A DNA stretch of 64,000 nt from Artocarpus heterophyllus (taxonomy: Eukaryota; Streptophyta; Magnoliopsida; Rosales; Moraceae), in assembly GCA_025403435.1 (NCBI GenBank), contig CM046327.1, positions 11,028,218 through 11,092,217 on the forward strand, written 5' to 3'. Numbering within the stretch: the first letter of the stretch is position 1; every line of letters begins with the position of its first letter. The position numbers and the translations under genes were made by a program. This document shows positions 1-9,959 of this stretch, piece after piece. The notes below the pieces were generated by a model. It made no database searches. It saw only the letters and a program-made list of their open reading frames with translations, and had not been told where the DNA came from.

Positions 1-1390
1 TCTTGGATAACGTAATTGCTGACTTGTTGTCAACAAAAATCTTTGTAAGCTCTTCTTGTGGCATATTTAATTCCTTCAACAAATTTTGGAGTCAAATTGC
101 ATGGTAGGTACATGAACGAGCAGCAATGTATTTGGCTTCGCAGGTTGAAAGTGTGATGATTTGCAGCTTTTCTGAACATCAATTGACCATAGTGTCACTA
201 ATGAAAAAACATGAACCCTGTGGTGCTCCTTCTATCATCTATATCTCCACTCCAATCACTATCGCTATATCCAACAAGCTTATAGTCATTAGAAACTAAA
301 TAATATAAGCCAAAGTTTGTTGTACCTTTGAGATACCGAAGAATTCTCTTTGCGGCTTTAAAATAAGTGGTTGTTGGATTGGATTCTTCATGTAAAGACT
401 GGCAAGTCCAATGGCATAGAAAATATCAGACCTTATGTATATCAAGTACCGAAAACTTCCAACTAGACTCTTGAAGAGTGTTAGATCCACGCTCGTTCCT
501 TTTTCATGCTTGGAGATCTTGACTCTGCATTTTACTCATTTGCTTATCGGCTTGTAATTTTCCATCTTGAACTTCTTCAAAATCTCTTTTGTGAAGTTTT
601 CTTGCAAGATGAAAATTCTGACTTTCTTTGCTTGACTTTGATGCCAAGATGGTATGCCATCAATCCAATGTCAGTCACCTTGAACTCTTTTGTATTTGGT
701 TGCTTAAAATCTTTAAACATTTTGGGGTTGCTTCTAGTAAAGATCAATTCACCCACATGTAGGCAAACGATCAACACATCTCTATCTTTATTCTTGATGT
801 AAAGAGCATGCTCATAAAGACAATTGTTGAAACCATTCTCCTAAAAATGCTTTTCGATTCAACTATTTCATGGCCTTGGTACTTGCTTCAAACTGTAGAG
901 AGCTTTCTTCAACTTTAGGATTTGGTCTTCTTACCTTTTTACTTTATAGCCTAATGGTTGTTGAATATAGACTTCTTAAAAAAACTCCATTTCAAAAGGC
1001 TGAATTTACATCCATTTGATGGATCTTCCACTTGTTCTAACCTGCCAGTAAAATTATCAGTCTTATAGTTTCTAAACAAGCAACTAGAGCAAATACCTCA
1101 TCATAGTCGATTCTTGCTCTTTGACTAGCCTTTGGTGGCTAGTCTTGTCTTGTATCATTCTATCTTTTCATTAGCATTTTTCTTCACTTTGCACACTCAT
1201 TTGACGCTGATGGCTTTGCGACCCTCAGGAAGAGTAGCAAGTTCCCAAGTGTTACTCTTTTCAATGGCCCTGATTTCTTCATCCATAGTAGTTTTCCATT
1301 TCTCCTCTTGCACAGCTTCTTGAAAATTCACTGGTTTACAATTAGTAAAAAGGCAAAAGAGAGTAAGATTATCTAGCCTCACAGTCACCT
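1..1390 (-). pseudogene. Copia reverse transcriptase and RNase H, decayed
   Basis: Minus-strand frames hold the usual Copia RT landmarks. Near 1200-1320 is the RT N-terminus (MDEEIRAIEKSNTWEL). Near 580-780 is the region after the active site (LIFTRSNPKMF, then TDIGLMAYHLGI). At 300-490 is the RT-to-RNase H linker (VGSFRYLIYIRSDIFYAIGL). At about 100-165 is the RNase H motif TLSTCEAKYIAA. The pieces fall in different frames with stops between them, so the gene is broken. Similar genes copy element RNA into DNA inside virus-like particles; this copy cannot make a full protein. Confidence 0.85.
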
Positions 1391-2655
1391 CCTAGAGATC
1401 TTGAAGACTCCTTGTGCATTCTTCATTTCTTTCATTTAAGAAAGATTGTGGTGAACTTTTCTCGTCAACTATCTTTGGTGAAGCAGGTGGTGTCGTGGAT
1501 TCTTTTGTCGGTTGCTCCATCGTCCTTGGTTGTTCTTCATCTTTTTCATCAAATTATAGGAAGAATTCATAGTTTTCTTCTTCGACATTCTAATCCCAGG
1601 TGCTTTCTTTATCAAACTCCATATCATGACTGATGACAACCTTCCCTTTACTTGGGTTATGTAGCTTATAGCCTTTAGAGCTAGTGTCATAACCGATGAA
1701 GATGAGCTTCTCACTCTAGTCATCTAGCTTGCTTTTCTTTTCATCTGGTACATAAGCATAAGCGGCACTTTCAAAAATTCTTAAATGAGAAATGCCTAGC
1801 TTTCTTCCACTCCAAACTTTATGTGGTGTCTTGCCCTATACACCTCTTGGTTTGATAGGTAGACTGTAGTTTCTATGACTTCTGCCCAAAATTCTTTCAG
1901 CATTTTCTTACTTTTTAGCATGCTTTTGGCCATGTATAGGATGGTTCTATTTTTCCTTTCACCACACCATTCTATTAGGGGAATCTAGGAACAATCAGGG
2001 ATCGTCAAATTCCGTTTACTTCACAAAATTCTTTGATCTCTTTTTGAAGTGAATTCACCTCCCCAATCAAATCTCATGGCTTTAATCTAAAAGCCACTTT
2101 CTTTCTGCACTATGGCCTAGAACTTCTTAAATTCTTCAAAGACTTCTAATTTTTACTTGAAGAAATAAACCCACGTTTTTCTCAAAAAATGATATATAGA
2201 TAGGAGGAAGTAGTTGTTTTTACCAAAGGAACTTGGCTAGATAGGTCCATACATATATGAAGGAATGAGCTCGAGTGGCCTTCAAGCTCTTGAATTTGAC
2301 TCCTTTTGAAAGCTATTTCTAAATTGATTTCCAAGCAAACATCCTTCACAAAGTTGTTTAAGGTCATTAATGCAAGGTAGGCGTCACACCATCTCTTTCT
2401 TAGATAGTAACTCCAGCGCTTCACAGTTGAGATGTCCAAATCTAAGATGTCATAGCCATGATGATAACATGCCTTACGGCACTTCACCACATCAGTTTGA
2501 ATGTTGAGCAAGAACATTCTATTTCTTGACATGGGTACCCTAGAAATCAAGTTACTTACATTATTTCTTATAGAAAGGCTATTATCCTTTAAGTGCATAT
2601 TATAACTTTTCTCTAAGAGTTGTCCCAAACTCAAAATATTTGTTTTCATAGTGGG
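1390..2655 (-). pseudogene. Copia GAG-pre-integrase and integrase, decayed
   Basis: At 2520-2650 the minus strand encodes a GAG-pre-integrase segment (KTNILSLGQLLEKSYNMHLK, then PMSRNRMFLLNIQ). The integrase core follows. At about 1880-1980 is a stretch typical of its end (KNRTILYMAKSMLKSKKM, then EFWAEVIETTVYLSN). The linker before RT lies at 1400-1730. Frames shift several times, and I could not trace the full DDE triad through the damage. Known role of the family: insertion of element cDNA into the host genome. Confidence 0.8.
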
Positions 2656-2768
2656 TACATAATAAATATTTGAAATAAATTAATGTCTCCCATCTTTTAA
2701 TCAAATAAAGATTCCACATTTTCCTTCTACTGCTACCTTGGAATCATCACTGAAAGAGACATTCCTGC

Positions 2769-3773
2769 TCACTGATTCATCAAGCTCCACAAACATTGAC
2801 ACTTTCCCACACATGTGATTGCTAGTGCCAGTGTCAAGGTACCACGTGTCGTCTTGACCTTTGCTATTGTTGTTGCATGTGAGTAGTAAAGTATTGCCTC
2901 CTTCATTCTTGTTCTCCGCACAATTAACTCTTTCATTAACTCTCTTATTGTGTGCTCTACATTCTCTAGCATAATGACCAAATTTGTCACATTGGTAGCA
3001 TTTAAGTTGAGATTTATTGTATGTCGAGTTTATGTGTCCTCCACCACAACTTCTTGTAGAGCTTTCATCTCTCTCATAATTGGTGCTATTGTTTGAACCC
3101 CAACCTCGTCCATGACCATGGTCTTATCCTTAGTCATGACCTCGGTGGGACTTCTATCTTGAGGAGTTGATCAATGATACCTCTCTTCTTCTTCTTTTCT
3201 TCATGGGCTTGCAACGAACCCAAGAGTTACTCAATCGTCATGGTTGTTAAATTTTTTATTTCTTCAATGACAGCTATGATACTATCAAATTTTGAATCAG
3301 ACAATCAAAGAGTGTTCTCTATGACAGCCATATCTTCTAACTTCTTACCATTTCTCTTTAACTAATTGGTAATGGCTCAAACTCTAGAAAATAGTCATAA
3401 ACCAATTCATCTCATATACAGTGCTTCAAACTCTCCACTTAAAGTTTGAAGTTGCACCTTCTTAACTTTTTTTTCTCCCTTGTGCGAGACTTGGAGCTTT
3501 CTCACGCTTACTTGGTAGATACAACACTTAAGATTTTTTAAAACCATCATCATCTAAAGTTTGATACATAAGGAAGAAAGCCTTCTTGTCCCTCTTTCTT
3601 AACCCCATCAAACTATCCTTTTGTGTTAAGGATAGTGTTGACTCATCCTTTGGCTCTTTATAGCCTTTTTTTATGAGCTCCCAAAGGTCATGTGCTCTAA
3701 GCAGTACATTCATCTTGATACTCCAATTGTCGAAGTTGCTCTTCTTGAGTGGTGGAACTTAGAAAAACGCCAT
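2769..3773 (-). pseudogene. Copia gag with CCHC zinc knuckle, decayed
   Basis: The likely start is the ATG at 3771-3773 (minus). The reading soon meets a TAA where related elements usually have a glutamine codon, consistent with a C-to-T change. At 3528-3713 the frame reads LLRAHDLWELIKKGYKEPKD, the characteristic Copia gag (UBN2-like) start. Near 2960-3000 is a zinc-knuckle region (KCYQCDKFGH-like reading) that binds nucleic acid in capsid proteins of this family. Several frameshifts separate the parts. Confidence 0.75.
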
Positions 3774-4169
3774 ACCGCCGGTAGCTGTAACTCTTAATAA
3801 AGTGAGAATTTAAAATTTTCTATTGCACGGATGAATTTGGAACACTAAAAAGCCTCAGGGGGGACTCTAGTCAAAAAGTCAAATTTTTGTCAACGCTTGG
3901 TCAACGATCAATGCGGTCAATGGTCAACAGCCAATTTTGTTCAATGGCAAATACTAAGCTGAAACTTTCAATGGCTCATTTGGGCACGTTCGAGCTCCAA
4001 TCTAGCTAATTTTTTGTGGCTACGTGCTCTTCGATTTGATATGCTATGGTGATATGTTTAGAACATATTTTCGATACTCTCAATCTTAAGAAGTCTTTTT
4101 TGACGTAGAAGATCATTTAAAGCTGCATCTACAAAGCAAACTTAGAATTTTAAGAGATCTCATAACCTT

Positions 4170-4182
4170 GACTCTGGTACCA
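4170..4182 (-). promoter_or_regulatory. Copia primer-binding site (initiator tRNA-Met)
   Basis: The minus strand reads TGGTACCAGAGTC directly inside the LTR end, close to the plant consensus TGGTATCAGAGC complementary to the 3' end of initiator tRNA-Met. It fixes the orientation of the element and the inner LTR boundary. Confidence 0.85.
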
Positions 4183-4185
4183 TTT

Positions 4186-4529
4186 TGTTAGAAATTTATC
4201 ACACAAAAATAAACTTTTATAAACTCATATAAAAAATATTACTACTTTTCACTCAACTCTCACTCACAATACAAAGCTTTGCTTTGTTCTTCACTCATTC
4301 ACTCACTAGAAGCTATGCTTTTTTCTTTCTAGCTCTTCAAAGCCTTTTGTTTCTTCACTCTCTTTGTTTTTCTTTCTTTCTCCAATGCCTTAGCTTACAA
4401 TGAGGAAGGCTATTTATTGTTGTAGCAAACTAATACAAAACACATAAGGTGTTCTTAATAATAAAAAAAAAATTCTATTAAAACTAAGACCATGCTTCCA
4501 ATAATTCTCAATCATTTAGCTTCCTAACA
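4186..4529 (-). repeat. Copia 5' LTR, 344 bp
   Basis: On the plus strand it starts TGTTAG and ends CTAACA, a perfect 6-bp terminal inverted repeat of the TG..CA type. The inner edge abuts the primer-binding site. The interior is CT-rich (tandem cactcactc/tctttc) and contains AT-rich promoter-like sequence. Length fits plant Copia LTRs. Confidence 0.85.
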
Positions 4530-4689
4530 AAATATCTAAACATTCCATTGATTGGGCTCTAAGTTTGTGGACTGTTTCTTGGGCTTGAAATGGGTTTGAT
4601 AAAGATTGGACTTTGCAATAAAATAAGTTAATATTTCAATAAAAAAAATACAGTTTAGTTTTATTTGTGAAGAGATTTTCTGGCATGAG

Positions 4690-4925
4690 GAACAGTGGTC
4701 ATCATCATATGTATGATCTTATATGACAGTTTCTTAGAAACATTCACTTAAAGCATGGTATAGATTTCTAAAACATGAAAGTTTCTATGTCGTGCTTTTT
4801 TAAGTATTATATGACGGTTTCTTAGAAACCTTTAATTGAAGCACTATATGGATTTTTGAACTAAGAAAGTCTCTATGCTATGCTTCTTTAGGTAAATATT
4901 ATTATGGTTTGTTAGAAATTGTTGT
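4690..4925. repeat. Degenerate repeats resembling CACTA subterminal motifs
   Basis: Three spaced copies occur: tatgacagtttcttagaaac near 4719, tatgacggtttcttagaaac near 4809, and tatggtttgttagaaatt near 4904. The same gacggtttcttagaaaccgtc palindrome occurs at the start of the CACTA element at 44703. I infer a decayed CACTA end here but see no intact terminus. Confidence 0.4.
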
Positions 4926-5790
4926 TATATTGGCATCGTGTAAACTATACTTTGTAATAGTTTAGTTGATAGGGAGTATTTGCAACCAGTTTGGGCTATT
5001 TTTTTTGCATACCACCTACCAAACCAAAAATAAAGTTTAAGATAAAAAGAAGCCCTTTACTTTGCACTAAAGTACTGCTTTTTGTGTGTGCTACATGGTG
5101 GAAGAAGAGACTAGTGAGTGATGGAGTGGATGATGGAACAAATGTTGCTAGTATTCGATCTCTACATTTTTTTTTATTTTTTGCTCATAAAAAAGGGGAT
5201 CATTGGTGTCATCTTGCCCCCCAACCCTTACGTCACTTTGTAAAGCGCTAGACCCACCAATGGAGTAGAAGGAACCTGACCTAACTCCATTCAAAGGATA
5301 TATCTGCCTAATTTTCACTTATGTCACCACACAACAAATGTCAAGCAGTGCATGGGTTGGGCAGGGGTCCTAAAGTGGGTTTGTAGAGTATCAAACCTTT
5401 TGTGCATCATGCAAGGAGAAGAAAGAAATGCAGCCTTACCATTACACCAACCCATTAGTGGTTTCTCTCCAAATATTGTTATTAAAATTCATATTTAATC
5501 CAAGACGTAAACCCATAAAAATTTGGTTAGATAGCTATTATAAAAAGAAACATCCCTAATTGTACAATTGCTAATTTAATTTATTTAAACCCTTTAAGAA
5601 TAGAATTTGATTTTTCTTTCATGATAATTGTCTTCGATCTAAAAATATGAATTCATAATTGCCATATGATTTCTTTCCTAATATATGGGCTGCATCACAA
5701 TAAAGAAAGGAGAGATGAAACTGCAAAAACTAGGAAAGCAAGCTGCAGGCTCACTCTATCTGATATGCAATTGCATAGGAAGCCCAGTCA

Positions 5791-5850
5791 GACAGTAATA
5801 TCTTCTTCTTTTTTTTCCCCTAATCACCAATGATTCAAGATATTACTGTC
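5791..5850. repeat. Perfect 14-bp inverted repeat (hairpin)
   Basis: gacagtaatatctt (5791-5804) and aagatattactgtc (5837-5850) are exact reverse complements around a 32-nt pyrimidine-rich loop. A third, imperfect arm (gactgtaatatcttg, about 5892-5906) follows downstream. Confidence 0.7.
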
Positions 5851-7001
5851 GAACTCATCTTTTAGCAACCCAAAAAAAAAAAAAAACGATATGACTGTAA
5901 TATCTTGTTCACCAGTGATTCTACGAACTTATATGAAGGATATAAGAATCAATACCATATCTGGTTTTAAAATGAAAAACTGCGTTGCAGAGTATAATTT
6001 ATTTTTTCTTTTTTTTTTCTACTCATTTTTTAGACATGCTTTTTTTAATAATTTTATCTCTGTCAAAATCTCTAGTTGTCATTTTTATGCTATGTACGAC
6101 AGTTTATTGACCGAGTGATAAAAATTACTAGGAGGTTTGGCAAAACAATTTGAACTAAAAAGATGTTTCAAATATTGTAGCATGTGAGGGTTTTATATTC
6201 TAGCATACTTTTGCTTTGCACTATAATATATAAGAGCTTTACACTGTAAACAATTCAAGCTTATATTAAACTCATTTACCAAACACTAGTTACATATTTC
6301 AAAAAATGTCAAGATTACTAGACCTCTAAAAAGTAAATATATACCAAATGAAAAAAAAAAAAAAAGACAAATACTATGAATATCCTTAACACCCTTTGGT
6401 GAAAATAACCCTTAATTTGGAAGAAGGAAACTTAAACAAGCTTACGTCATGGCTTCAATCTGCAGTGTGAAAAGCTCACAGCTTAAAGCTTAGCTAATGC
6501 TTGACGAGTACTACAACGTTTACCGTTGAACTTGAAGAAAACAATGTTCAAAAGCAAAGTCTCGTCAATAGTTGCATGTATACAGGAATTAATTCCTTAC
6601 TCTTGTGTTCACACGAATAAAGTAATAAGAGAACCTCTCATGCACACTTAATATTCTTGTGTGTATACTATACACACACATATACGTAAAGGGCAAAAAA
6701 AAAGCCACATATACGACGTTTGTGATTTATAACCCGTGATCATCAAGAATGAAATTCCGACGGATCTTTATATGCAAGCGTCATTCGTAACACGGCTTGC
6801 CCTATGTTTATATACACACACACACACACACCAAATGATAACCACCTGATTATCAAGTTACATTAGAAGAAGAAAATTAGAGGAAATTTCCACAAATATT
6901 ATTGTAGCTAACATAGTCAGCAAAAAGGAGTTCAACATAATAACACTACTTCGAGCGATAAATCGAGATTTAGACGTTCGGATCATAATAAAATGTGAGC
7001 T

Positions 7002-7217
7002 ATCTCGTTAGAAGCACTCGCAATGGCGGATGTGAACCATCTTACGTTTGATTTGGATGTCGATGAATGGGAGCATGGAGATCTGCTGGACTCTCCTCCA
7101 CCACATTTACTAGCTGAGGATGACGAATTAGATCAATACGGAAATACAAAGAAGAAGGAAAGCAACAAGAACAAGAAGAAGCGCCTCAAGAAGAAAACGA
7201 TGATGATCAAGATGTGA
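7002..7217 (+). pseudogene. Small acidic/Lys-rich protein, paralog of the gene at 9582; ancestral ATG lost
   Basis: From 7002 the frame reads ISLEALAMADVNHLTFDLDV and then DEWEHGDLL..PPPHLLAEDDE. This aligns with the protein at 9582-9794 (MSIEALAMAGVDY..PPPLYLLADNQ). The codon matching the paralog's start methionine is ATC (7002-7004), so translation could only begin at the in-frame ATG at 7023 (giving 64 aa), seven codons later. After residue 40 the frame turns into a Lys-rich tail ending at 7217. A +1 frame there reads EEAPQEENDDDQDV, which looks more like the original acidic tail, so a frameshift or an unseen splice is likely. I do not recognise a named family or function. A truncated but still expressed protein cannot be excluded. 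Confidence 0.5.
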
Positions 7218-7230
7218 GAAGAAGAATATT

Positions 7231-7860
7231 ATTGTCGATGGTTCCAAAAAAGATGACGGTACTCAAGCTGTGAAGAAGAAGAAAAATAGTGCTGTTCATG
7301 ACTCAGATATGCATAAGTGATCGAACATTTGGATTAATAAAGTTATGACTGATGTGAGAACACTACAAGAAAAACTACATTTAACGACATATTATTTACG
7401 ATATGTAGTTTTTGAATGTCGTTAAAAAGCACATACAACGACATCTTCAACAAAGATGTCATTAACGACATTTGAAACAATAATTAACAATATTTATATA
7501 GATGTCGTATTAAAAGTCTCCTTTCAACGATAATAGTTTAGTGTCGTTAAATTATTTAACGACACTAAACTATTGTCGTTAAAAGGTGACCTTTAATGCG
7601 ACATTTATATAAATGTCGTTAATTATTGTTTCAAATGTTATTAACGACATGTTTGTTAAAAATATTGTTGTATGTACTTTTCAATGACATTCAAAAACTA
7701 CATGTCGTAAATAATATGTCGTTAAATGTAGTTTTTCTTGTAGTGGAAAGTATAGCGTCGCCGATGAGAAAAGAGATTGTTACTAAAGTGTTGCAACATC
7801 ATCTTTCAACACACAAACTGAGGACAAAATTTTACATCTGTTTCGGAATTCAAATCAACC
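7231..7860 (+). pseudogene. Coding-like remnant downstream of the 7-kb small ORF, interrupted by a MITE
   Basis: Short open stretches continue after 7217: NIIVDGSKKDDGTQAVKKKK (from about 7233), then WINKVMTDVR up to the MITE at 7361. If the MITE and one copy of its 3-bp duplication are removed, the frame runs on as KYSVADEKRDCY before a stop. In a neighbouring frame MRKEIVTKVLQHHLSTHKL (from about 7761) is open. The amphipathic, charged composition looks like old coding sequence, but I cannot assign a family. It may be the lost C-terminal part of the small gene or an unrelated gene fragment. Confidence 0.3.
7361..7745. mobile_element. CACTA-type MITE, 385 bp full-length foldback
   Basis: It begins CACTACAAGAAAAACTACAT and ends with the reverse complement ATGTAGTTTTTCTTGTAGTG. 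It is flanked by a 3-bp target duplication gaa/gaa (7358-7360 and 7746-7748), as for En/Spm elements. The whole element is near-palindromic around position 7553, so both arms are about 190 bp, with many AACGACAT/ATGTCGTT motifs. It has no coding capacity and would depend on a transposase elsewhere. Confidence 0.9.
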
Positions 7861-7895
7861 TAGGCGGATTATTGTGCAGTGTCATTACATAAACA

Positions 7896-9490
7896 TGACC
7901 TTTTTTATTCATGATTGAATTGTATGTATCCATGTGTCACTTGTATTTGATAGAAAAAAATTAAAAAAATTAAAAAAAATTCATTTTGGGCATTGTTAAG
8001 GTTAGAGAGGCTTCATGTATGGCTGTGTTTAGGGCGGTCTCTAATTCTTCTTCAAATTATTTGTTCCTTCTTCCTTTAATTTTGGACCTTTTAAAGAGAT
8101 ATGTTATTCTTTGGAATTGAAGTGGTTTGAGGTGTAATCTGTTCTTGAAAGTTTTTCAATCTCATCTTTTACTTTGTTATTCTTAAATGTGGGGAAAAAA
8201 AAAGTTTGAAACATATTATTCGATCCTCTGATTTTTCTTCGGTGATAAAAATCTTTTTTTAAGTAAGAGTACCAGAGCCAAGACTTATATGTGTCTATTT
8301 ATTTGTGTTTGTGATTAAAACCGATTTCTTATTCTACGCTATAGTTAAACGAAAGCATTAATTGTGTTTGGCTAATTCTATAAACTTTATTTTCTGATCA
8401 TTTTCGCAATTACACATATATATATGTGTGTGTGTGTATAGCTCATATTTGTGACAAGACTCCCAGTAACGTACCAATATGTTCTTCAATTGCAAGCTAG
8501 CTAACTGCCACTGGCTCAGCTAATAAGGATATCGTTTATGTTCACCCTTGAAATTTAAAAAATTGAAGTAATTAAAATAGCAATATCGCACATTGAGTCA
8601 TACCATATGGTTACAAAAGAACCTAATTTGTTGATCAAGGGGAAATCGAATTTTTCTCCAATCCGTGTATGATCATATTTGAGGGATTATAGAAAGCTTC
8701 TAAAGACAATGATTAACCTTAAGTGGATGTAGAACAAGCTCGTTAAGGAGTTTTTTGGCTTCAATTTAAAAAATAAATAAATAAATAAATACACAAAGAG
8801 GTTCTTCAAATTGTTACAGCCCCAAGATGCTAAAGTTTACCCAGAAACTCGACAATTGATTTTCAAAACACTTGCTTAGAAGTAAGTGCCATTTAATAGC
8901 CAAAAGGAAAAAAAAAAGTAAGTGCCATTTTAAAAATATCCTAATATAGGAATTCCCTAGTACGTTTTCTAGGTTTTGATTTCTGTCTAGTGCAACTTCA
9001 AATGAACACAAAATAATATCTATGAAACATCTTGGTTGATCTTGGCCCATTTACTTATTGACTTTGAAACATTCATACGTCAAACCTTCAAAACAACTTT
9101 TCATATTCTTCTACTAATTCAAACTTATACATAAGAATATATGTATATATATATATGCACTATACATAACACCATGCGCAGGGATTAATTCACAGATTCT
9201 TCACGCTTGTTAAGATTGGATATCACGGAGATTCAAAGATTTAATTTGTGGTGTATAGAGCTTGTCAATGACAACTCCATGCTTGCTTCGTATTCCATCA
9301 TGACGTATGCAGTGACCAAATATTTAGGTAACTTTTATTAATTTTCTCAAACCTAAAAGAGATCAAAAATCACGAGCTCACTCCAAATTTCATTGTTTTA
9401 TTTAACATGATTGAAAAATCTCGTGCTTTTCTTTACTTTTTGGCTCTCCTTCCAATTAAAGTGCACACGTAGAAATCTTATTGGTCATTC
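7896..9490. other. Intergenic DNA, no gene seen
   Basis: AT-rich sequence without a credible coding frame. It contains a (CA/TA/TG)n palindromic microsatellite near 8411-8440, an (AAAT)n run near 8768-8793 and a (TA)n run near 9140-9160. Confidence 0.6.
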
Positions 9491-9499
9491 GCACATATA

Positions 9500-9507
9500 T
9501 ATAAATA
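9500..9507 (+). promoter_or_regulatory. Putative TATA box of the small gene at 9582
   Basis: TATAAATA lies 75 bp upstream of the preferred start codon, a usual plant spacing for a short 5' leader. It sits in a TA-rich context, so chance is possible. Confidence 0.45.
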
Positions 9508-9581
9508 ATATATATAGACAGATATCATCAACTCTTTGTTGAAAAAATGAAGATATGTATTTAGAATTTTCACAGGAAGAA

Positions 9582-9794
9582 ATGTCGATTGAAGCTTTGG
9601 CGATGGCGGGCGTGGATTATTCAGAATGCGGCATCGACGCTGAGGACCGGGAACTCGGTTGTCAAGACCAGCCGCCGCCCCTTTATCTCCTAGCCGATAA
9701 TCAGAAAAATTCTGACAGTACTGCAATTGAAGCTGAAGAAAAAAGGGAGATGAGCACAAATATGGTCGATGATGGAAATATAAGTAGAAATTGA
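9582..9794 (+). CDS. Small uncharacterised protein (70 aa), MSIEALAMAGVDY family
   Basis: The frame from 9582 encodes 70 residues beginning MSIEALAMAGVDYSECGID, with a Pro-rich PPPLYLLAD segment at about residues 31-39 and a charged, acidic C-terminus. An in-frame ATG at 9555 would add nine residues. I prefer 9582 because similarity to the diverged copy at 7002 starts exactly there, and because tttcacag just upstream could be a splice acceptor. A TATA box (9500) and AATAAA (9953) bracket it, which supports a real short gene. I see no signal peptide, membrane segment or known catalytic motif. I have an uncertain memory of similar short plant proteins of unknown role, but do not assign one. Confidence 0.55.
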   Translation: MSIEALAMAGVDYSECGIDAEDRELGCQDQPPPLYLLADNQKNSDSTAIEAEEKREMSTNMVDDGNISRN

Positions 9795-9952
9795 AGATGA
9801 GGGAATAGGAAAAGTAGTACGTTGCCTTAAATGAGTTTGTTTTCTTCGTGATCAAAAGGGAAATATATTAGCTAATTTAGGCTATTGTTTCTCTGTGTAA
9901 GTATTTAAATATATGTGTGCTTTATCTATTTTGCTCCAGAATGTTAATAACG

Positions 9953-9958
9953 AATAAA
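9953..9958 (+). terminator. Putative poly(A) signal AATAAA
   Basis: A canonical AATAAA about 160 bp after the stop codon of the 9582 ORF, at a distance normal for a plant 3'UTR. Confidence 0.4.
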
Positions 9959-9959
9959 A

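Larger units (their letters stand above)
1..4529 (-). mobile_element. Ty1/Copia LTR retrotransposon, 5'-LTR to RNase H, truncated by window edge
   Basis: Read on the minus strand, the order is 5' LTR (4186-4529), initiator-tRNA-Met-type primer site, gag with zinc knuckle, GAG-pre-integrase, integrase, reverse transcriptase and RNase H. This is the Copia order (integrase before RT). The other LTR lies beyond position 1. The coding part has frameshifts and stops throughout, so it is not autonomous. The flank outside the LTR at 4530-4534 (aaata) would be one copy of the target-site duplication; its partner is outside the window. The family-level call rests on recognisable protein motifs, so I am confident of the superfamily but not of the lineage. 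Confidence 0.9.
4535..7001. other. Intergenic DNA with repeat remnants
   Basis: No convincing reading frame. Notable parts are a trio of TTTCTTAGAAAC-type palindromic motifs (4690-4925), a hairpin (5791-5850), oligo-A/T runs near 5872-5886 and 6353-6365, a MITE-like segment near 6130-6300 related to other copies in the window, and a short (CA)n run near 6815-6830. Confidence 0.6.

Noticed and set aside
506..802. 98-codon plus-strand frame
   Set aside because: Antisense to the Copia reverse transcriptase.
7361..7745. CRISPR-like array because of repeated AACGACAT words
   Set aside because: Words are irregularly spaced and symmetric about one centre: a foldback MITE in a plant genome.
9478..9855. 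125-codon minus-strand frame over the small gene
   Set aside because: Antisense shadow of the 9582 ORF; low-complexity ends, no start context.
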